The notes: generated by a model not told the origin, from the letters alone. Shown: positions 29,976 to 41,848, counted from the first letter of the stretch. The stretch: 64,000 bases of DNA from Micromonospora costi (GCF_003626655.1 NZ_RBAN01000001.1:1736001-1800000), one strand, 5' to 3'. Numbers and translations are program-made.

Positions 29976-30431
29976 TCAGAGGACGAGGCGGGCCTTCTGC
30001 CACGCCTCCTTCTCCTCGTCCGAGCCGACCTTGCCGTACATGCCGACCATCAGCAGGACCAGCCCGGCCACCATGAGCACGATGACGGTGACCACGTTGA
30101 AGTTGAAGATGTTCGCGTCGGTCCGGATGAAGGCGAGCCCGGCGAGGCTGACGGCCATCACGACGTACGCCAGCCACTGGTTGATCATCACGTCGATGTT
30201 GCGGCCGAGCGCCGTGCCGGCGAGCACCACGATGCCGAGCAGGATGCTGACCAGCGAGAAGCCGAGGTTCGTGCCCTGACCGAGGACCCGGGTGTCGTCC
30301 TGGGCGAAGAACTCGTTGCCGGCGCTCGTGATGACGCCGAGCACACCGAAGACCACCAGGTACAGACCGGTCAGCCCGCCGATCGCCCGGTAGATCGGCC
30401 GCGCGGGGTGGTTGACGGGGGTGTGGGCCAT
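29976..30431 (-). CDS. DUF4383-like four-helix membrane protein, copy 2
   Basis: 151 residues, MAHTPVNHPARPIYRAIGGL at the N-terminus, four hydrophobic helices and a charged tail (SDEEKEAWQKARLVL). Paralogue of the downstream gene (29304-29777), differing mostly in loops and tail. ATG at 30431 with GGAG 8 nt upstream. A terminator between the copies suggests independent expression. Function unknown. Confidence 0.8.
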   Translation of the reverse strand: MAHTPVNHPARPIYRAIGGLTGLYLVVFGVLGVITSAGNEFFAQDDTRVLGQGTNLGFSLVSILLGIVVLAGTALGRNIDVMINQWLAYVVMAVSLAGLAFIRTDANIFNFNVVTVIVLMVAGLVLLMVGMYGKVGSDEEKEAWQKARLVL

Positions 30432-30559
30432 GTCTGAGTCTCCAACGCCGTTCGGGTGAGGTCGCCGATGATTCTCCCGCACGTCGGGTTGTGACGCCGC
30501 ACACGGGGCCCCCACCTGGGGCGGCGGCGGCTGGCCGGGCCCCGGAGGGGGACGAGCCG

Positions 30560-32365
<1,806 letters not shown>

Positions 32366-32384
32366 GACCTACCTTCCATGATCA

Positions 32385-32417
32385 AGGCGTCCCGGTGCCG
32401 GCGGGCACGGGACGCCT
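32385..32417 (-). terminator. Hairpin between ispE and the ABC-F gene
   Basis: AGGCGTCCCG(G)TGCC at 32385-32399 pairs with GGCACGGGACGCCT at 32404-32417, 14 bp with one bulged G and a tiny loop. It follows ispE but ends only 19 nt before the ABC-F GTG, so it may be the ispE terminator, a leader attenuator for the ABC-F gene, or both. Confidence 0.6.
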
Positions 32418-32508
32418 GGCTTCCAGCGTACGCGGACGCCCCGCGATCCACGCGTCCCCGCTGCCGGGCACTGTGGGGCGGTCCGGAAACGCGGCCCGCC
32501 CGGCGGCG

Positions 32509-33459
32509 TCAGACGATTCGCGCGCCGGCCACCGGGCCGTGCGCGACCCGCACCTCGCGGCACACCCCGGCGGCGGACAGGTCGGCGGCGATCCGGCCGG
32601 CGTGCGCCTGGTCGGCGGCCAGGAAGACGCAGGTGGGCCCGGAGCCGGAGACGATGCCGGCGAGCGCGCCGGCCGCCTCCCCCGCCTTCAGGGTGTCGGC
32701 GAGCGCCGGGCGCATGGCGAGGGCGGCGTCCTGGAGGTCGTTGCCGAGGGCTGCGGCGAGCACCCGGGGGTCCCGCTGGCGCAGCGCGGCGAGCAGCCCG
32801 TCGGTGCTGCCCAGGGGCGGGCCGGCGGTGCCGGCCTCGCGGAGCCGGTCCAGCTCGCGGTAGGCGGCCGGGGTGGACAGGCCTCCCTCGGCGATGCCGA
32901 CCACCCAGTGCCAGGAGGTGGGGCGGGCCAGGACGGGGCTCACGGCCTCGCCGCGCCCGGTGCCCAGCGCGGTGCCGCCGTGGATGAGGAACGGCACGTC
33001 GGAGCCGAGGTCGGCGGCGATGCCGGCCAGCTCGTCGCGGGACAGCCCGGTGCCCCAGAGCGCGTCGCAGGCGACCAGCGTGGCGGCCGCGTCGGCGCTG
33101 CCGCCGGCCAGCCCGCCGGCGAGCGGGATCTGCTTGCGCAGGTGCAGGCGCGCGTACGGGAGGACGCCCGCGTACCCGGCGAGGGCGTGGGCCGCCCGGA
33201 TCACGAGGTTGGAGTCGTCCAGGGCCAGCTCGCCGGCGCCTTCGCCCTCCATCGTCAGCGTGAGCGTGTCACCGCGGCGGGCGGTCAGCTCGTCGTGGAT
33301 GGAGATGGCGTGGTAGACGGTGTTCAGCTCGTGGTAGCCGTCGCGCCGCAGCGGCCCCACCCCGAGGTGCAGGTTGACCTTCGCGGGCACACGGACCTTC
33401 ACGGGCCCGCTGGCACCGCGCCGCTCGTCGTCGCCGTCCGGTCGCCAGGCCTCGGTCAC
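32509..33459 (-). CDS. ispE: 4-diphosphocytidyl-2-C-methyl-D-erythritol kinase
   Basis: 316-residue GHMP kinase of the MEP isoprenoid pathway. Substrate motif VRVPAKVNLHLGVGPLRRDG near the N-terminus, ATP loop IPLAGGLAGGSADAAATLVA, and the C-terminal GALAGIVSGSGPTCVFLAAD. The GTG start overlaps the TGA of the small ORF at 33456-33608 (GTGA), so translation is probably coupled to it. Same strand and order as tatD, ksgA, ispE and ABC-F in other actinobacteria. Confidence 0.94.
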   Translation of the reverse strand: MTEAWRPDGDDERRGASGPVKVRVPAKVNLHLGVGPLRRDGYHELNTVYHAISIHDELTARRGDTLTLTMEGEGAGELALDDSNLVIRAAHALAGYAGVLPYARLHLRKQIPLAGGLAGGSADAAATLVACDALWGTGLSRDELAGIAADLGSDVPFLIHGGTALGTGRGEAVSPVLARPTSWHWVVGIAEGGLSTPAAYRELDRLREAGTAGPPLGSTDGLLAALRQRDPRVLAAALGNDLQDAALAMRPALADTLKAGEAAGALAGIVSGSGPTCVFLAADQAHAGRIAADLSAAGVCREVRVAHGPVAGARIV

Positions 33460-33608
33460 GGTGCGGTGTCTCGCAGGCGCGGGCGAATGTCGAACGGCTT
33501 GTCCACGATCAGCTCCTCGGCGGAGTCGGCGACCGGCTCGTACCGGCCGTCGACCAGGTCGTACGCGTACAGGTGCGGCGGGTGCCGGACGCCGGCGTCG
33601 GCGGGCAC
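33456..33608 (-). CDS. Small ORF coupled to ispE; resembles a Uma2-family C-terminus
   Basis: A 50-codon frame fills the gap between ksgA and ispE. It starts with GTG 9 nt after the ksgA stop and its TGA overlaps the ispE GTG. The product, VPADAGVRHPPHLYAYDLVD GRYEPVADSAEELIVDKPFD ending IRPRLRDTAP, looks like the last part of Uma2/DUF820 proteins (DGRYxPVAxS...ELxVxxPFxIxxxL). It lacks that family's catalytic core, so it may be a remnant of an inserted Uma2 gene, or a small protein kept for coupling. No convincing ribosome-binding site. Confidence 0.5.
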   Translation of the reverse strand: MPADAGVRHPPHLYAYDLVDGRYEPVADSAEELIVDKPFDIRPRLRDTAP

Positions 33609-33617
33609 GGCGCCAGC

Positions 33618-34487
33618 CTACTGCCCGGCGGGTGCGGCGGCCGGAGCCGACGCGGCGATGGCGGCGAACTGGTCGACGGTGAGCGACTCGCCCCGCGCTC
33701 CGGGGTCCACGCCCGCCGCGGTGAGCGCGGCGGCGGCCCGGTCCGCGCCGCCGGCCCAGCCGGCGAGGGCGGCGCGCAGCGTCTTGCGCCGCTGGGCGAA
33801 CGCGGCGTCGACCACCGCGAAGACCCGTTCCCGGGCCACGTCGGCCCGGGGCGGTTCCCGCCGGGTGAAGGCGACCAGGCCGGAGTCGACGTTCGGCACC
33901 GGCCAGAAGACGTTCGGGGGTACGCGGCCGGCGGCCCGGGAACGGGCGTACCAGGCGAGCTTGACCGAGGGGATGCCGTACACCTTGGAGCCGGGACCGG
34001 CGACGAGCCGGTCGGCGACCTCCTTCTGCACCATCACGAGACCGTGCCGCAGACCGGGCAGCTCGGCCAGCAGGTGCAGGACGACCGGCACCGCCACGTT
34101 GTACGGCAGGTTCGCCACGAGCGCCGTGGGCGCCGGGTCGGCGAGGTCGGCGGCGGTGATGCGCAGCGCGTCCGCGCGGTGCACGGTGAGCCGGGCGGCG
34201 TCCGGGCCGGCATGGCGGGCGGCGGTGTCCGGCAGCGCGGCGGCCAGCACCGGGTCGATCTCGACGGCGTGCACGTGCGCGGCCACCGGCAGCAGGGCCA
34301 GGGTGAGCGAGCCGAGCCCGGGGCCTACCTCCAGGGCCACGTCGTCCGGGGCGAGCCCGGCCGTCGTGACGATCCGCCGCACCGTGTTCGGGTCGTGCAC
34401 GAAGTTCTGCCCGAGCTTCTTCGTGGGGGCCACGCCCAGGCGGGCGGCCAGCTCGCGGATCTCCGCCGGGCCGAGGAGACCGGTCAT
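33618..34487 (-). CDS. ksgA: 16S rRNA dimethyladenosine transferase
   Basis: 289-residue SAM-dependent enzyme that dimethylates two adenosines near the 3' end of 16S r[22 protein letters not shown] at the start, SAM motif [20 protein letters not shown], and the catalytic [15 protein letters not shown] motif. ATG 34487 gives the usual family N-terminus ([20 protein letters not shown]); an upstream GTG at 34529 is less likely. Lies 58 bp after tatD; no rpfB gene is between them. Confidence 0.95.
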   Translation of the reverse strand: MTGLLGPAEIRELAARLGVAPTKKLGQNFVHDPNTVRRIVTTAGLAPDDVALEVGPGLGSLTLALLPVAAHVHAVEIDPVLAAALPDTAARHAGPDAARLTVHRADALRITAADLADPAPTALVANLPYNVAVPVVLHLLAELPGLRHGLVMVQKEVADRLVAGPGSKVYGIPSVKLAWYARSRAAGRVPPNVFWPVPNVDSGLVAFTRREPPRADVARERVFAVVDAAFAQRRKTLRAALAGWAGGADRAAAALTAAGVDPGARGESLTVDQFAAIAASAPAAAPAGQ

Positions 34488-34545
34488 ACGGTGCAGCGTA
34501 GGCAGGAGACGGAGGAGCCCGGCGCGCACCCCGGGGGCGGCGGGG

Positions 34546-35454
34546 TCACCACGGGCCGAAGACGCGGTCGCCGGTGGCGGAGATGGCCGCGCAGAGCTCG
34601 TCGAGGTCGGCGCCCGTGGTGTCGGCGAGCGACCGGACGGTCAGGGGAATGAGGTACGACGCGTTGGGCCGCCCCCGGTGCGGGGTCGGGGTGAGGTACG
34701 GGGCGTCGGTCTCCACGAGGATCTGGTCGAGCGGCGTCAGCGCGGCGGCCTCCCGGAGCGGCTGCGCGCTGGCGAAGGTCACCGTGCCCGCGAAGCTGAG
34801 CAGGTATCCCCGCCGTACGCACTCGGCGGCGAACTCGGCGTCGCCGGAGAAGCAGTGCAGCACCACCGTGTCCGGCGCGCCCTCGTCGTCGAGGATGCGC
34901 AGCACGTCGGCGTGCGCGTCGCGGTCGTGGATGACCAGCGCCTTGCCGTACCGCTTGGCGATGGCGATGTGCGCCCGGAAGCTCTCCTCCTGCGCGGCGC
35001 GGCCCTCGTCACCGGTGCGGAAGAAGTCCATGCCGGTCTCGCCGATGCCGCGTACCCGGTCGTGGGCGGCGAGCGCCTCGATCTCCCGCAGCGCCTCGTC
35101 GAGGTCGGGAAGGCGGGGAGCGTCGTTCGGGTGCAGCGCCACGGTGGCCACCACGGCCGGGTACCGCGCGGCGGTCTCCACCCCCCACCGGGATGAGGGG
35201 ACGTCCACGCCCACCTGCACCAGACGGTCGACCCCGACGCGGGCGGCGACCTCGACGGCAACGGCGACCGGGTCGTCGGCGGGACCGCCGCCCGGCACGC
35301 CGGCCTCGCTGACCGTGATGTCGAGGTGGGTGTGGCTGTCGAGCACCGGCCGGGGCAGCGGTTCCGGCGCGGGCGGGAACTCGCCGGCCCGGCGGGCGGC
35401 ACGGGCGCGACGCGATTCGGTCTGGTCCGTCGGCTGTTCGGTTGGCTCGGTCAT
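34546..35454 (-). CDS. tatD: TatD-family metal-dependent hydrolase (DNase)
   Basis: 302 residues. A ~35-residue charged N-terminal extension precedes the TIM-barrel hydrolase: metal ligands in LDSHTHLDI, catalytic/metal E in [11 protein letters not shown] in [35 protein letters not shown], and D in [20 protein letters not shown]. TatD enzymes are 3'-5' exonucleases/DNases. The ATG at 35454 has GGTGG just upstream; the frame continues far upstream antisense to other genes and that extension is not real. First gene of the tatD-ksgA-ispE run. Confidence 0.93.
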   Translation of the reverse strand: MTEPTEQPTDQTESRRARAARRAGEFPPAPEPLPRPVLDSHTHLDITVSEAGVPGGGPADDPVAVAVEVAARVGVDRLVQVGVDVPSSRWGVETAARYPAVVATVALHPNDAPRLPDLDEALREIEALAAHDRVRGIGETGMDFFRTGDEGRAAQEESFRAHIAIAKRYGKALVIHDRDAHADVLRILDDEGAPDTVVLHCFSGDAEFAAECVRRGYLLSFAGTVTFASAQPLREAAALTPLDQILVETDAPYLTPTPHRGRPNASYLIPLTVRSLADTTGADLDELCAAISATGDRVFGPW

Positions 35455-35541
35455 CCACCAAAGGATCACACACGGGCCTGGTCCACCCGCCCGCCACCTG
35501 CTGTTCACCTCGATTACCGAGTGCGACTCTACGGTCGCGGC

Positions 35542-36822
35542 GTGAGCGAGCGGCCGTGGCAGCAAGGTGACGCCCTGGGTGTCACCCCTCGGGCCGGCGG
35601 GGACGCGGGCGTTCGGGCCGGGCTCCGGGTGGCGTTCGACGGGGGCGTCTACCCGGCGGAGGAGATCGCGCGGGGCGCCGCGTACGAGGTGTTCAGCGCC
35701 GACGAGGTGCCCGGTTTCGAATGGTCCCCCCGGCCCGGCTCGGCCCTGCCGTGGCGGCGGTTCGTGCACGCCACCGAGGTCACGGCGGTGTACGGGGCGT
35801 CCGAGCCGGCCGAGGAGCCGGAGGCGCCGCTCATGATCCCGGCGCACCGCGAGCGGGGCTGGGCGTACGCGCAGCAGATCAGCCAGCGGCCGGACTCGGC
35901 CGGCGACCCGATGCTGACCGCGGTGCGCAACTCGGCGGTGATCCGGCGGGGCACCCGCATGGTGAAGGTGCTGTCCGCGCGGCAGCTCTCCGGCTACGTG
36001 CGCGGCTGGCTGCCACACGGCTTCTGCTACCGGGAACACGACGTGGCGCACCTGCGTACGCCGGCCGCCTTGACCGTGCTGCGCACCGACGGCGAGGTGG
36101 GGCACGACGGCCCGGACGTGGCGTACGCGCTGCGCTGGCGGGCCGCCGATCCGGGCGACTACGACGTGCCCGTGGGCGAGGCGTTCCGCGGGTTGGCCGC
36201 GCTGTCGCCCCGGGACCGCGTGGGACCGCCGGTGCTCGGTACCGGCTTCGTGCCGAGCAACGGGCAGCTCATCCCGGAGTTCGTCACCCGCGACTTCGCC
36301 GACCTGCCGATGCCGGCGAACGCGACCCTGCTCGCGTACCCGGCCGAGGGGGTCGAGGTGGTGCTCTACACCTACCAGGCCGAGCAGCGGGGCTGGCTGC
36401 GCATGGTGGGCCCGCAGTGGCGACACCTGCTCGCGGCGGTGCCGGGACTGTCCCCCGACCAGGAGTACGTCCCGACCGGGGACGCGCCCCGCTCCACGCA
36501 GCTGGTGGGCGCGTACCGCGGGAGCGAGTACGAGGCGGTCGGTGACCTGCCGGGCGGGTTCCGGGTGCTGGCCATGACCCGGGCCGCCCGGTACCCGGTC
36601 GAGGCGGCGGCCCGACGGCTGCGCGTCGCCACCTGGCGGGGAGTGCCGTGCCTGGTGCTGCGGGAGGAGGCGGGCTGGTTGCGGCTGCGGCTGCGCCGGC
36701 CGGATCCGGACACCGTGGCCGTCACCGGGGCGCAGTGCCACGACCGGGGCGTCTACGAGACGTGGGCGCCGGGCGCGGAGGTCACGGACGACCAGGTGGT
36801 GCACCTCCCGTACGCCCTCTGA
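35542..36822 (+). CDS. Hypothetical protein (about 426 residues)
   Basis: Soluble-looking protein, no signal peptide or membrane segment, divergent from tatD. It has many short aromatic/Pro-containing segments (YEVFSADEVPGFEWSPRPGS, QLSGYVRGWLPHGFCYREHD, LRWRAADPGDYDVPVGEAFR, YTYQAEQRGWLRMVGPQWRH) and possible internal repetition of a roughly 60-residue beta-rich unit around WxR motifs. I do not recognise the family. The GTG at 35542 was chosen because coding character and a family-like start (SERPWQQGDALG) begin there; no strong ribosome site, and GTG 35521 is also possible. Confidence 0.65.
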   Translation: MSERPWQQGDALGVTPRAGGDAGVRAGLRVAFDGGVYPAEEIARGAAYEVFSADEVPGFEWSPRPGSALPWRRFVHATEVTAVYGASEPAEEPEAPLMIPAHRERGWAYAQQISQRPDSAGDPMLTAVRNSAVIRRGTRMVKVLSARQLSGYVRGWLPHGFCYREHDVAHLRTPAALTVLRTDGEVGHDGPDVAYALRWRAADPGDYDVPVGEAFRGLAALSPRDRVGPPVLGTGFVPSNGQLIPEFVTRDFADLPMPANATLLAYPAEGVEVVLYTYQAEQRGWLRMVGPQWRHLLAAVPGLSPDQEYVPTGDAPRSTQLVGAYRGSEYEAVGDLPGGFRVLAMTRAARYPVEAAARRLRVATWRGVPCLVLREEAGWLRLRLRRPDPDTVAVTGAQCHDRGVYETWAPGAEVTDDQVVHLPYAL

Positions 36823-36993
36823 GCGGCGGCGGGCCGCGGGCGGTGACCCGCCGGCGGCGGTGGGGCGCGGCGGCGGCTCATGGGCGCGGCGAGGTCGTGG
36901 CGGCGAGGCGGCGGTGTCCGCCGGGCATATCGGCGGATCGGGCGGGAATGCGCCGGGCGAGGAGAGAACCGAGCCCGACTTCAGGAGAAGAGC

Positions 36994-37845
36994 ATGCCCT
37001 TCATCACCGTGGGTACGGAGAACTCCGCGCCCATCGACCTGTACTACGAGGACCACGGCTCCGGGCAGCCGATCGTGCTGATCCACGGGTTCCCGTTCAA
37101 CGGCGCGACCTGGGAGAAGCAGGCCATGCCACTGTTGAACGCCGGCTACCGGGTGATCACCTACGACCGGCGGGGCTTCGGCAACTCGGCGCAGCCGACG
37201 TTCGGGTACGACTACGACACGTTCGCCGCCGACCTCGACGTGCTGCTGTCCGAGCTGGATCTGCGCGACGTGATCCTGATCGGCCACTCGATGGGCACCG
37301 GCGAGGTGACCCGCTACCTCGGCGCGTACGGGTCGCAGCGGGTGAGCCGGGCCATCATGCTCGCTCCGCTGGCGCCGTTCCTGCTCAAGACGTCGGACAA
37401 CCCGGAGGGCGTCGACAAGAGCCTGTTCGACGGCTTCCAGCGCGCGATCATCCAGGACCGGTTCGCCTTCCTCACCCAGTTCTGCAACAACTTCTTCAAC
37501 TGGGACGAGAACAAGGGCAGGCTGGTCAGCGAGGAGGCGTACCGGGCGCACTGGGACATCGGCGCGCGGGCCTCGGCGAAGGGCAGCTACGACAGCGTGG
37601 ACGCCTGGCTGACCGACTTCCGGGGCGACCTGCCGCAGATCGACGTGCCGGTGCTGATCGTGCAGGGCGACAAGGACAACGTGCTGCCGTACGCCTCGAC
37701 CGGACAGCGGTTGCAGCCGATGCTCGCCGGCAGTCAGATGATCACGCTGAAGGGCGCTCCCCACGGCATCCCGTGGACGAACGCCGACGAGGTCAACAGG
37801 GCCATCATGGACTTCATCGGCGCGCCGGCGATGGCCCGCGCCTGA
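36994..37845 (+). CDS. Alpha/beta hydrolase, non-heme chloroperoxidase/esterase-like
   Basis: 283 residues. N-terminal MPFITVGTENSAPIDLYYED and oxyanion region PIVLIHGFPFNGATWEKQAM, nucleophile elbow GHSMG (S about residue 97), acid in LIVQGDKDNVLPYA, and histidine in LKGAPHGIPW. This matches the perhydrolase/haloperoxidase-like subgroup of alpha/beta hydrolases. Cytosolic. Start fixed by AGGAGA 5-6 nt before ATG 36994. Substrate unknown. It converges on metG with a strong shared hairpin between them. Confidence 0.88.
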   Translation: MPFITVGTENSAPIDLYYEDHGSGQPIVLIHGFPFNGATWEKQAMPLLNAGYRVITYDRRGFGNSAQPTFGYDYDTFAADLDVLLSELDLRDVILIGHSMGTGEVTRYLGAYGSQRVSRAIMLAPLAPFLLKTSDNPEGVDKSLFDGFQRAIIQDRFAFLTQFCNNFFNWDENKGRLVSEEAYRAHWDIGARASAKGSYDSVDAWLTDFRGDLPQIDVPVLIVQGDKDNVLPYASTGQRLQPMLAGSQMITLKGAPHGIPWTNADEVNRAIMDFIGAPAMARA

Positions 37846-37914
37846 GACCATCCGCGGCCCGCGCCTGGTGCGGGGCGCGGGCCTGACACGGCCGGTCCCA
37901 CGGCCGGCCGGTGG

Positions 37915-37945
37915 GGTGCGGCCCGGGGATGCCCCGGGCCGCACC
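37915..37945. terminator. Bidirectional hairpin between hydrolase gene and metG
   Basis: Perfect 14-bp arms (GGTGCGGCCCGGGG at 37915-37928; complement at 37932-37945) with a 3-nt loop, located between two convergent genes. Confidence 0.75.
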
Positions 37946-37959
37946 GCCGTGTCCGCCGG

Positions 37960-39762
37960 TCAGCCGGCCAGGCGGGCCAGCTCCTCGTCGACGATGGAGG
38001 GGTCGAGCTTGCGGAACACCGGCTTCGGCGCCGCGAGCGGCCGGCCCACCTCCAGGGGTACGGACTCCCAGCGGGCGCCCTGCGTGTAGTCGCCCATGAG
38101 CACCGGGTACGACGGCCCGCCGTCCAGGTCCTCCACCTCGACGATCGAGGGCATCGGCGCGTGTACGCCGGTGCCGCCGAGCAGCTCGTGCACCTTCTGC
38201 GCGGAGTGCGGCAGGAACGGGGTGAGCAGCGTGTTGGCGTCGCTGACCACCTGGAGGGCGACGTGCAGGATGGTGCCCATGCGGGGCTTGTCGGCCTCGT
38301 CCTTGAGCTTCCACGGGGCCTGCTCCGACAGGTACCTGTTCGCCTCGGCGACCACCCGCATGGCCTCGCCGATCGCCTGCTTCTGCCGGTGGCGGCCGAT
38401 CAGGTCGCCCACCGTGGCGAAACCGGCCCGGGCGGTGGCGAGCAGCGCCTCGTCGGCCTCGGTGAGCCCCGCCGGGTCGACCGGGGGGATCGCGCCGAAG
38501 TTCTTCGCCGCCATCGAGATGGACCGGTTGACCAGGTTGCCCCAGCCCGCCACCAGCTCGTCGTTGTTGCGGCGGAGGAACTCCGCCCAGGTGAAGTCGG
38601 TGTCGTTGCTCTCCGGGCCGGCGGCGGCGATGAAGTACCGCAGCGCGTCGGCGTCGTAGCGCTCCAGGAAGTCGCGGACGTAGATGACGACCCGGCGGGA
38701 CGAGGAGAACTTCCGGCCCTCCATGGTCAGGTACTCGCTGGAGACCACCTCGGTGGGCAGGTTGAGCCGGCCCAGCTCGCCCGGCTCGCCGTCGCGCGGC
38801 CCCTCGCCCGAGTAGCCGGCGAGCAGCGCCGGCCAGATCACCGAGTGGAAGACGATGTTGTCCTTGCCCATGAAGTAGTAGGCGCGGGCATCCTTGCCCT
38901 CCCCGTCGGTGGACCACCACCGGCGCCACGCCTCCGGGTCGCCGGAGCGGCGGGCCCACTCGATCGAGGCCGAGAGGTACCCGATCACGGCGTCGAACCA
39001 CACGTAGATCCGCTTGTCCGGCCGGTCGCGCCAGCCCTCCAGCGGGATCGGGACCCCCCACTCGAGGTCGCGGGTGATCGCCCGGGGCTGGAGGTCGTCG
39101 AGGAGGTTCTTCGAGAACCGCAGCACGTTGGGACGCCAGCCCTCCCGGGTGTCCAGCCACTGGCGCAGCACGTCGGCCAGCGCGGGCAGGTCCAGGAAGA
39201 AGTGCTCGGTCTCGACGAACTCGGGCGTCTCACCGTTGATCTTCGACTTGGGGTCGATGAGGTCGATCGGGTCGAGCTGGTTGCCGCAGTTGTCGCACTG
39301 GTCACCGCGGGCGCTGGTGTAGCCGCAGATCGGGCAGGTGCCCTCGATGTAGCGGTCCGGCAGCGTCCGGCCGGTGGACGGGGAGATCGCCCCCATCGTC
39401 GTCTTCGGCACGATGTAGCCGTTGCGGTACAGCCCCTCGAACAGCTCCTGCACCACCGCGTAGTGGTTGCGGGTGGTGGTACGGGTGAAGAGGTCGTACG
39501 ACAGGCCGAGCCCGTGCAGGTCCTCCACGATCACCCGGTTGTAGCGGTCGGCCAGCTCGCGTGGGGTGACCCCCTCGGCGTCGGCCTGCACCTGGATCGG
39601 GGTGCCGTGCTCGTCCGTGCCGGAGACCATGAGCACGTCGTGACCGGCCATCCGCATGTACCGGCTGAAGACGTCGGAGGGAACGCCGAAACCGGAGACG
39701 TGGCCGATGTGGCGCGGGCCGTTGGCGTAGGGCCAGGCAACCGCCGCGAGAACGTGACTCAT
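37960..39762 (-). CDS. metG: Methionyl-tRNA synthetase
   Basis: 600-residue class I synthetase. HIGH motif HIGH at residues 18-21, zinc-binding cysteines in [25 protein letters not shown] equivalent KFSSSR in [18 protein letters not shown], and anticodon-binding helices ([14 protein letters not shown]). The C-terminal tRNA-binding domain of longer MetRS is absent, normal for actinobacteria. ATG 39762 starts the family-typical [20 protein letters not shown]; the frame stays open upstream but that part is not MetG-like. Confidence 0.95.
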   Translation of the reverse strand: MSHVLAAVAWPYANGPRHIGHVSGFGVPSDVFSRYMRMAGHDVLMVSGTDEHGTPIQVQADAEGVTPRELADRYNRVIVEDLHGLGLSYDLFTRTTTRNHYAVVQELFEGLYRNGYIVPKTTMGAISPSTGRTLPDRYIEGTCPICGYTSARGDQCDNCGNQLDPIDLIDPKSKINGETPEFVETEHFFLDLPALADVLRQWLDTREGWRPNVLRFSKNLLDDLQPRAITRDLEWGVPIPLEGWRDRPDKRIYVWFDAVIGYLSASIEWARRSGDPEAWRRWWSTDGEGKDARAYYFMGKDNIVFHSVIWPALLAGYSGEGPRDGEPGELGRLNLPTEVVSSEYLTMEGRKFSSSRRVVIYVRDFLERYDADALRYFIAAAGPESNDTDFTWAEFLRRNNDELVAGWGNLVNRSISMAAKNFGAIPPVDPAGLTEADEALLATARAGFATVGDLIGRHRQKQAIGEAMRVVAEANRYLSEQAPWKLKDEADKPRMGTILHVALQVVSDANTLLTPFLPHSAQKVHELLGGTGVHAPMPSIVEVEDLDGGPSYPVLMGDYTQGARWESVPLEVGRPLAAPKPVFRKLDPSIVDEELARLAG

Positions 39763-39853
39763 GACCAGCAAGCGTAATGACCCGTGCCGGCCGACTGCGA
39801 ACCAATAGGGCCCGCGGGTCGCCGGTGCCGGCGGGACCCTCGGCCGGCGCGCT

Positions 39854-39930
39854 TGATCGACTCCTTGTCGCCGATCTGGCGGGGTCCTCGGACGGCGGAC
39901 ACCGCCATCTCGGCGACCTGGTGTCGTTGC
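39854..39930. repeat. 77-bp GATC-capped palindrome, class B, copy 1 (right end diverged)
   Basis: Left end TGATCGACTCC then core TCGCCGATCTGGCGGGGTCC; right half GGACACCGCCATCTCGGCGA then CCTGGTGTCG. Bases pair symmetrically about the centre over ~33 positions with about six mismatches, most in the right tip, which has lost GATC. Same length and core as the two copies at 61705-61781 and 61797-61873. It lies 93 bp upstream of a proline-rich membrane-protein gene. Confidence 0.75.
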
Positions 39931-40023
39931 CGACGTCTCGGGGCGAAGGGTTCCGCTTTTCTGTCCGATTTGTCGCCGACACGCGGTCTGAGCTGGCCGC
40001 TCCGCCACCATGCGGGGTGTGCA

Positions 40024-41793
40024 ATGAACGTCGTGACTGGCAGACGAGCGGCCCGGAACCCGGACGATCACCCCGGCGGGGCGGCGATCGACGACGGCGG
40101 GGCCGCTGCGTCCGGCGCCGACGGCCCGGCCGGGCAGGATCCGGCAAGCGGGGCGGAGGCGAACGGCGCCGGCATCACCGGGGCTGGCGGTCCCGGGGCA
40201 GGCGGCCCCGGGGCGGGCGTCCGTGGCCCCGGCGTGGGCGGTGGGGCGGACGGGCCACCGCGCGGACGGCCGGCGCGAGGGCCCGCCGTCGCTCCCCAAC
40301 CCCGCCCAGGGCCCGGCACCTCCGCACCGCCTCGGCCCGTGCCCGGGCAGGCACAGCCCGCCCCCGGCACGTCCCCACCGGCTCCCCCGGCGTCCAGCGC
40401 CCCCGCACAGTCCCGCCCGGCAACCGCCCCTCCCACACAGCCTCGACTCGGACCCGGGACCGACCCACCGGCGCCCGCGTCTGCGCAGGCCCAGCATCGG
40501 TCCGGCACGTCCCCGCAGCCCCGCCCGGAGTCCGGCGCCCGCGCACAGGCCGAGTCCGGGCCCGGCACGTCCCCACCGGTCCGGCAGGCACCCGGCCCCC
40601 CAGCGCAGGCCCGACCCGGATCGAGCGCGTCGCCGCATCGCCGCCCCGGACCTGCGGGCGATGGGACGCCCACTCCCAGCCGGCCTCCCCAGACCACACC
40701 ACCGGCGCGGAGGGCGCGGCCCGGCCAGGGCGCCCGGCCGACCAAGCCCGTGGGCCCCACACGGCCCGTCCCACCGTCGGAGCCGGCGCCACCACCGGAG
40801 TCCCCGCCGCGACCGGAGTCCCCGCCACCGTCGGAGCCGGCACCGCCACCGGAGTCCCCGCCGCCCGCCGCCTCGGACCGGTTGGAGCCGTCACCCGACC
40901 GGATCGCGCCGACCCCGAACCCGCTCAAGCCGCCACCGGACGGGCTCACGTTCCCGCCGGACCAGGTCGAGCCCCCTCCGGACCGGCCCCCGGCACCTCG
41001 TCAGGCCGACCGGGCCGCGCCGCCTGGGGTGACCAGCGAGCCGGCGGAACCGGCCGTCGAGCTGGAGCCGACCACCGGGGCACCCGTGGACGCGCTGCCG
41101 CGCCGGGTCCCCGTACGCCAGACGAACCGCTGGCACCGCCTCATCCGCACGGGAGCCACGGAGGAGGACGACCCGAGCTTCTGGCCGCCCATCGAGGAGG
41201 TGCACTGGGACGGCACCCCGATCCGGGAGGAGCCGGCACCCGAGCGGGAGCCCCCGTCCCGCGGTACCGCCCGGCGCCGGCGCGCCCGTCGCGCCGCCTA
41301 CCCGACCGATCCCCTGCCCGGGCTCGCCGCGCTGCTGGCACTGAGCCTCGTGGCGGTGTTCTTCGCCTGGGTGAGCGCCGGGCCGCTGTGGATCGCCGTC
41401 GGACACAGCACCCGCGGGACAGTGGTGATCACCGACTGCGACGGGGGCGGACTCACCCAGCGCTGCCGGGGCATCTTCGCGGCCGAGGGTGGGCGCTTCC
41501 TCGCCCACGGGATACGCGTCAGCGGCGTACCGGCCGACCGGACCGAGGCCGGCAGCACCCTTCCGGCCCAAATGACCGGCCCCCGCGGCGCGACGGCGTA
41601 CGCCGACAGCGGCCCCACCCGGCACCTGCGGTGGCTGCTCGGGCTGCTCGCCGTGGCCGCATGCGGGGCCGGCATCGCCCACTGGACCGGCGCGACCCGC
41701 ATCGCCGGGCGGCGTGCCCGACGCTGGACGGTCGGCGCCTCGTTCGCCGGCCCGGCACTGATCACCGTGGGCTTCCTGATCTCAGCCTGGTAG
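40024..41793 (+). CDS. Proline-rich membrane protein
   Basis: 589 residues from ATG 40024. Residues ~1-390 are low complexity: Gly/Ala-rich, then Pro/Ala/Arg/Gln-rich repeats ([40 protein letters not shown]). A charged segment leads into a C-terminal domain with three hydrophobic helices ([59 protein letters not shown]) and a short extracytoplasmic part with two cysteines ([10 protein letters not shown]). Likely an envelope protein with a long disordered cytoplasmic arm; function unknown. In-frame starts upstream are possible, and the low-complexity part weakens start choice. Confidence 0.6.
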   Translation: MNVVTGRRAARNPDDHPGGAAIDDGGAAASGADGPAGQDPASGAEANGAGITGAGGPGAGGPGAGVRGPGVGGGADGPPRGRPARGPAVAPQPRPGPGTSAPPRPVPGQAQPAPGTSPPAPPASSAPAQSRPATAPPTQPRLGPGTDPPAPASAQAQHRSGTSPQPRPESGARAQAESGPGTSPPVRQAPGPPAQARPGSSASPHRRPGPAGDGTPTPSRPPQTTPPARRARPGQGARPTKPVGPTRPVPPSEPAPPPESPPRPESPPPSEPAPPPESPPPAASDRLEPSPDRIAPTPNPLKPPPDGLTFPPDQVEPPPDRPPAPRQADRAAPPGVTSEPAEPAVELEPTTGAPVDALPRRVPVRQTNRWHRLIRTGATEEDDPSFWPPIEEVHWDGTPIREEPAPEREPPSRGTARRRRARRAAYPTDPLPGLAALLALSLVAVFFAWVSAGPLWIAVGHSTRGTVVITDCDGGGLTQRCRGIFAAEGGRFLAHGIRVSGVPADRTEAGSTLPAQMTGPRGATAYADSGPTRHLRWLLGLLAVAACGAGIAHWTGATRIAGRRARRWTVGASFAGPALITVGFLISAW

Positions 41794-41848
41794 CTTCCGC
41801 CCCCCGTCGCCGCCGCTCCCCGCCCCCGCCCCGCCCCCCCGTCGCCGC

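Noticed and set aside
35455..37944. Open frame extending tatD upstream to 1132 residues
   Set aside because: It runs antisense to the hypothetical gene and the hydrolase, has low-complexity Arg/His/Pro/Val composition, and lacks TatD similarity before 35454. An artefact of high G+C.
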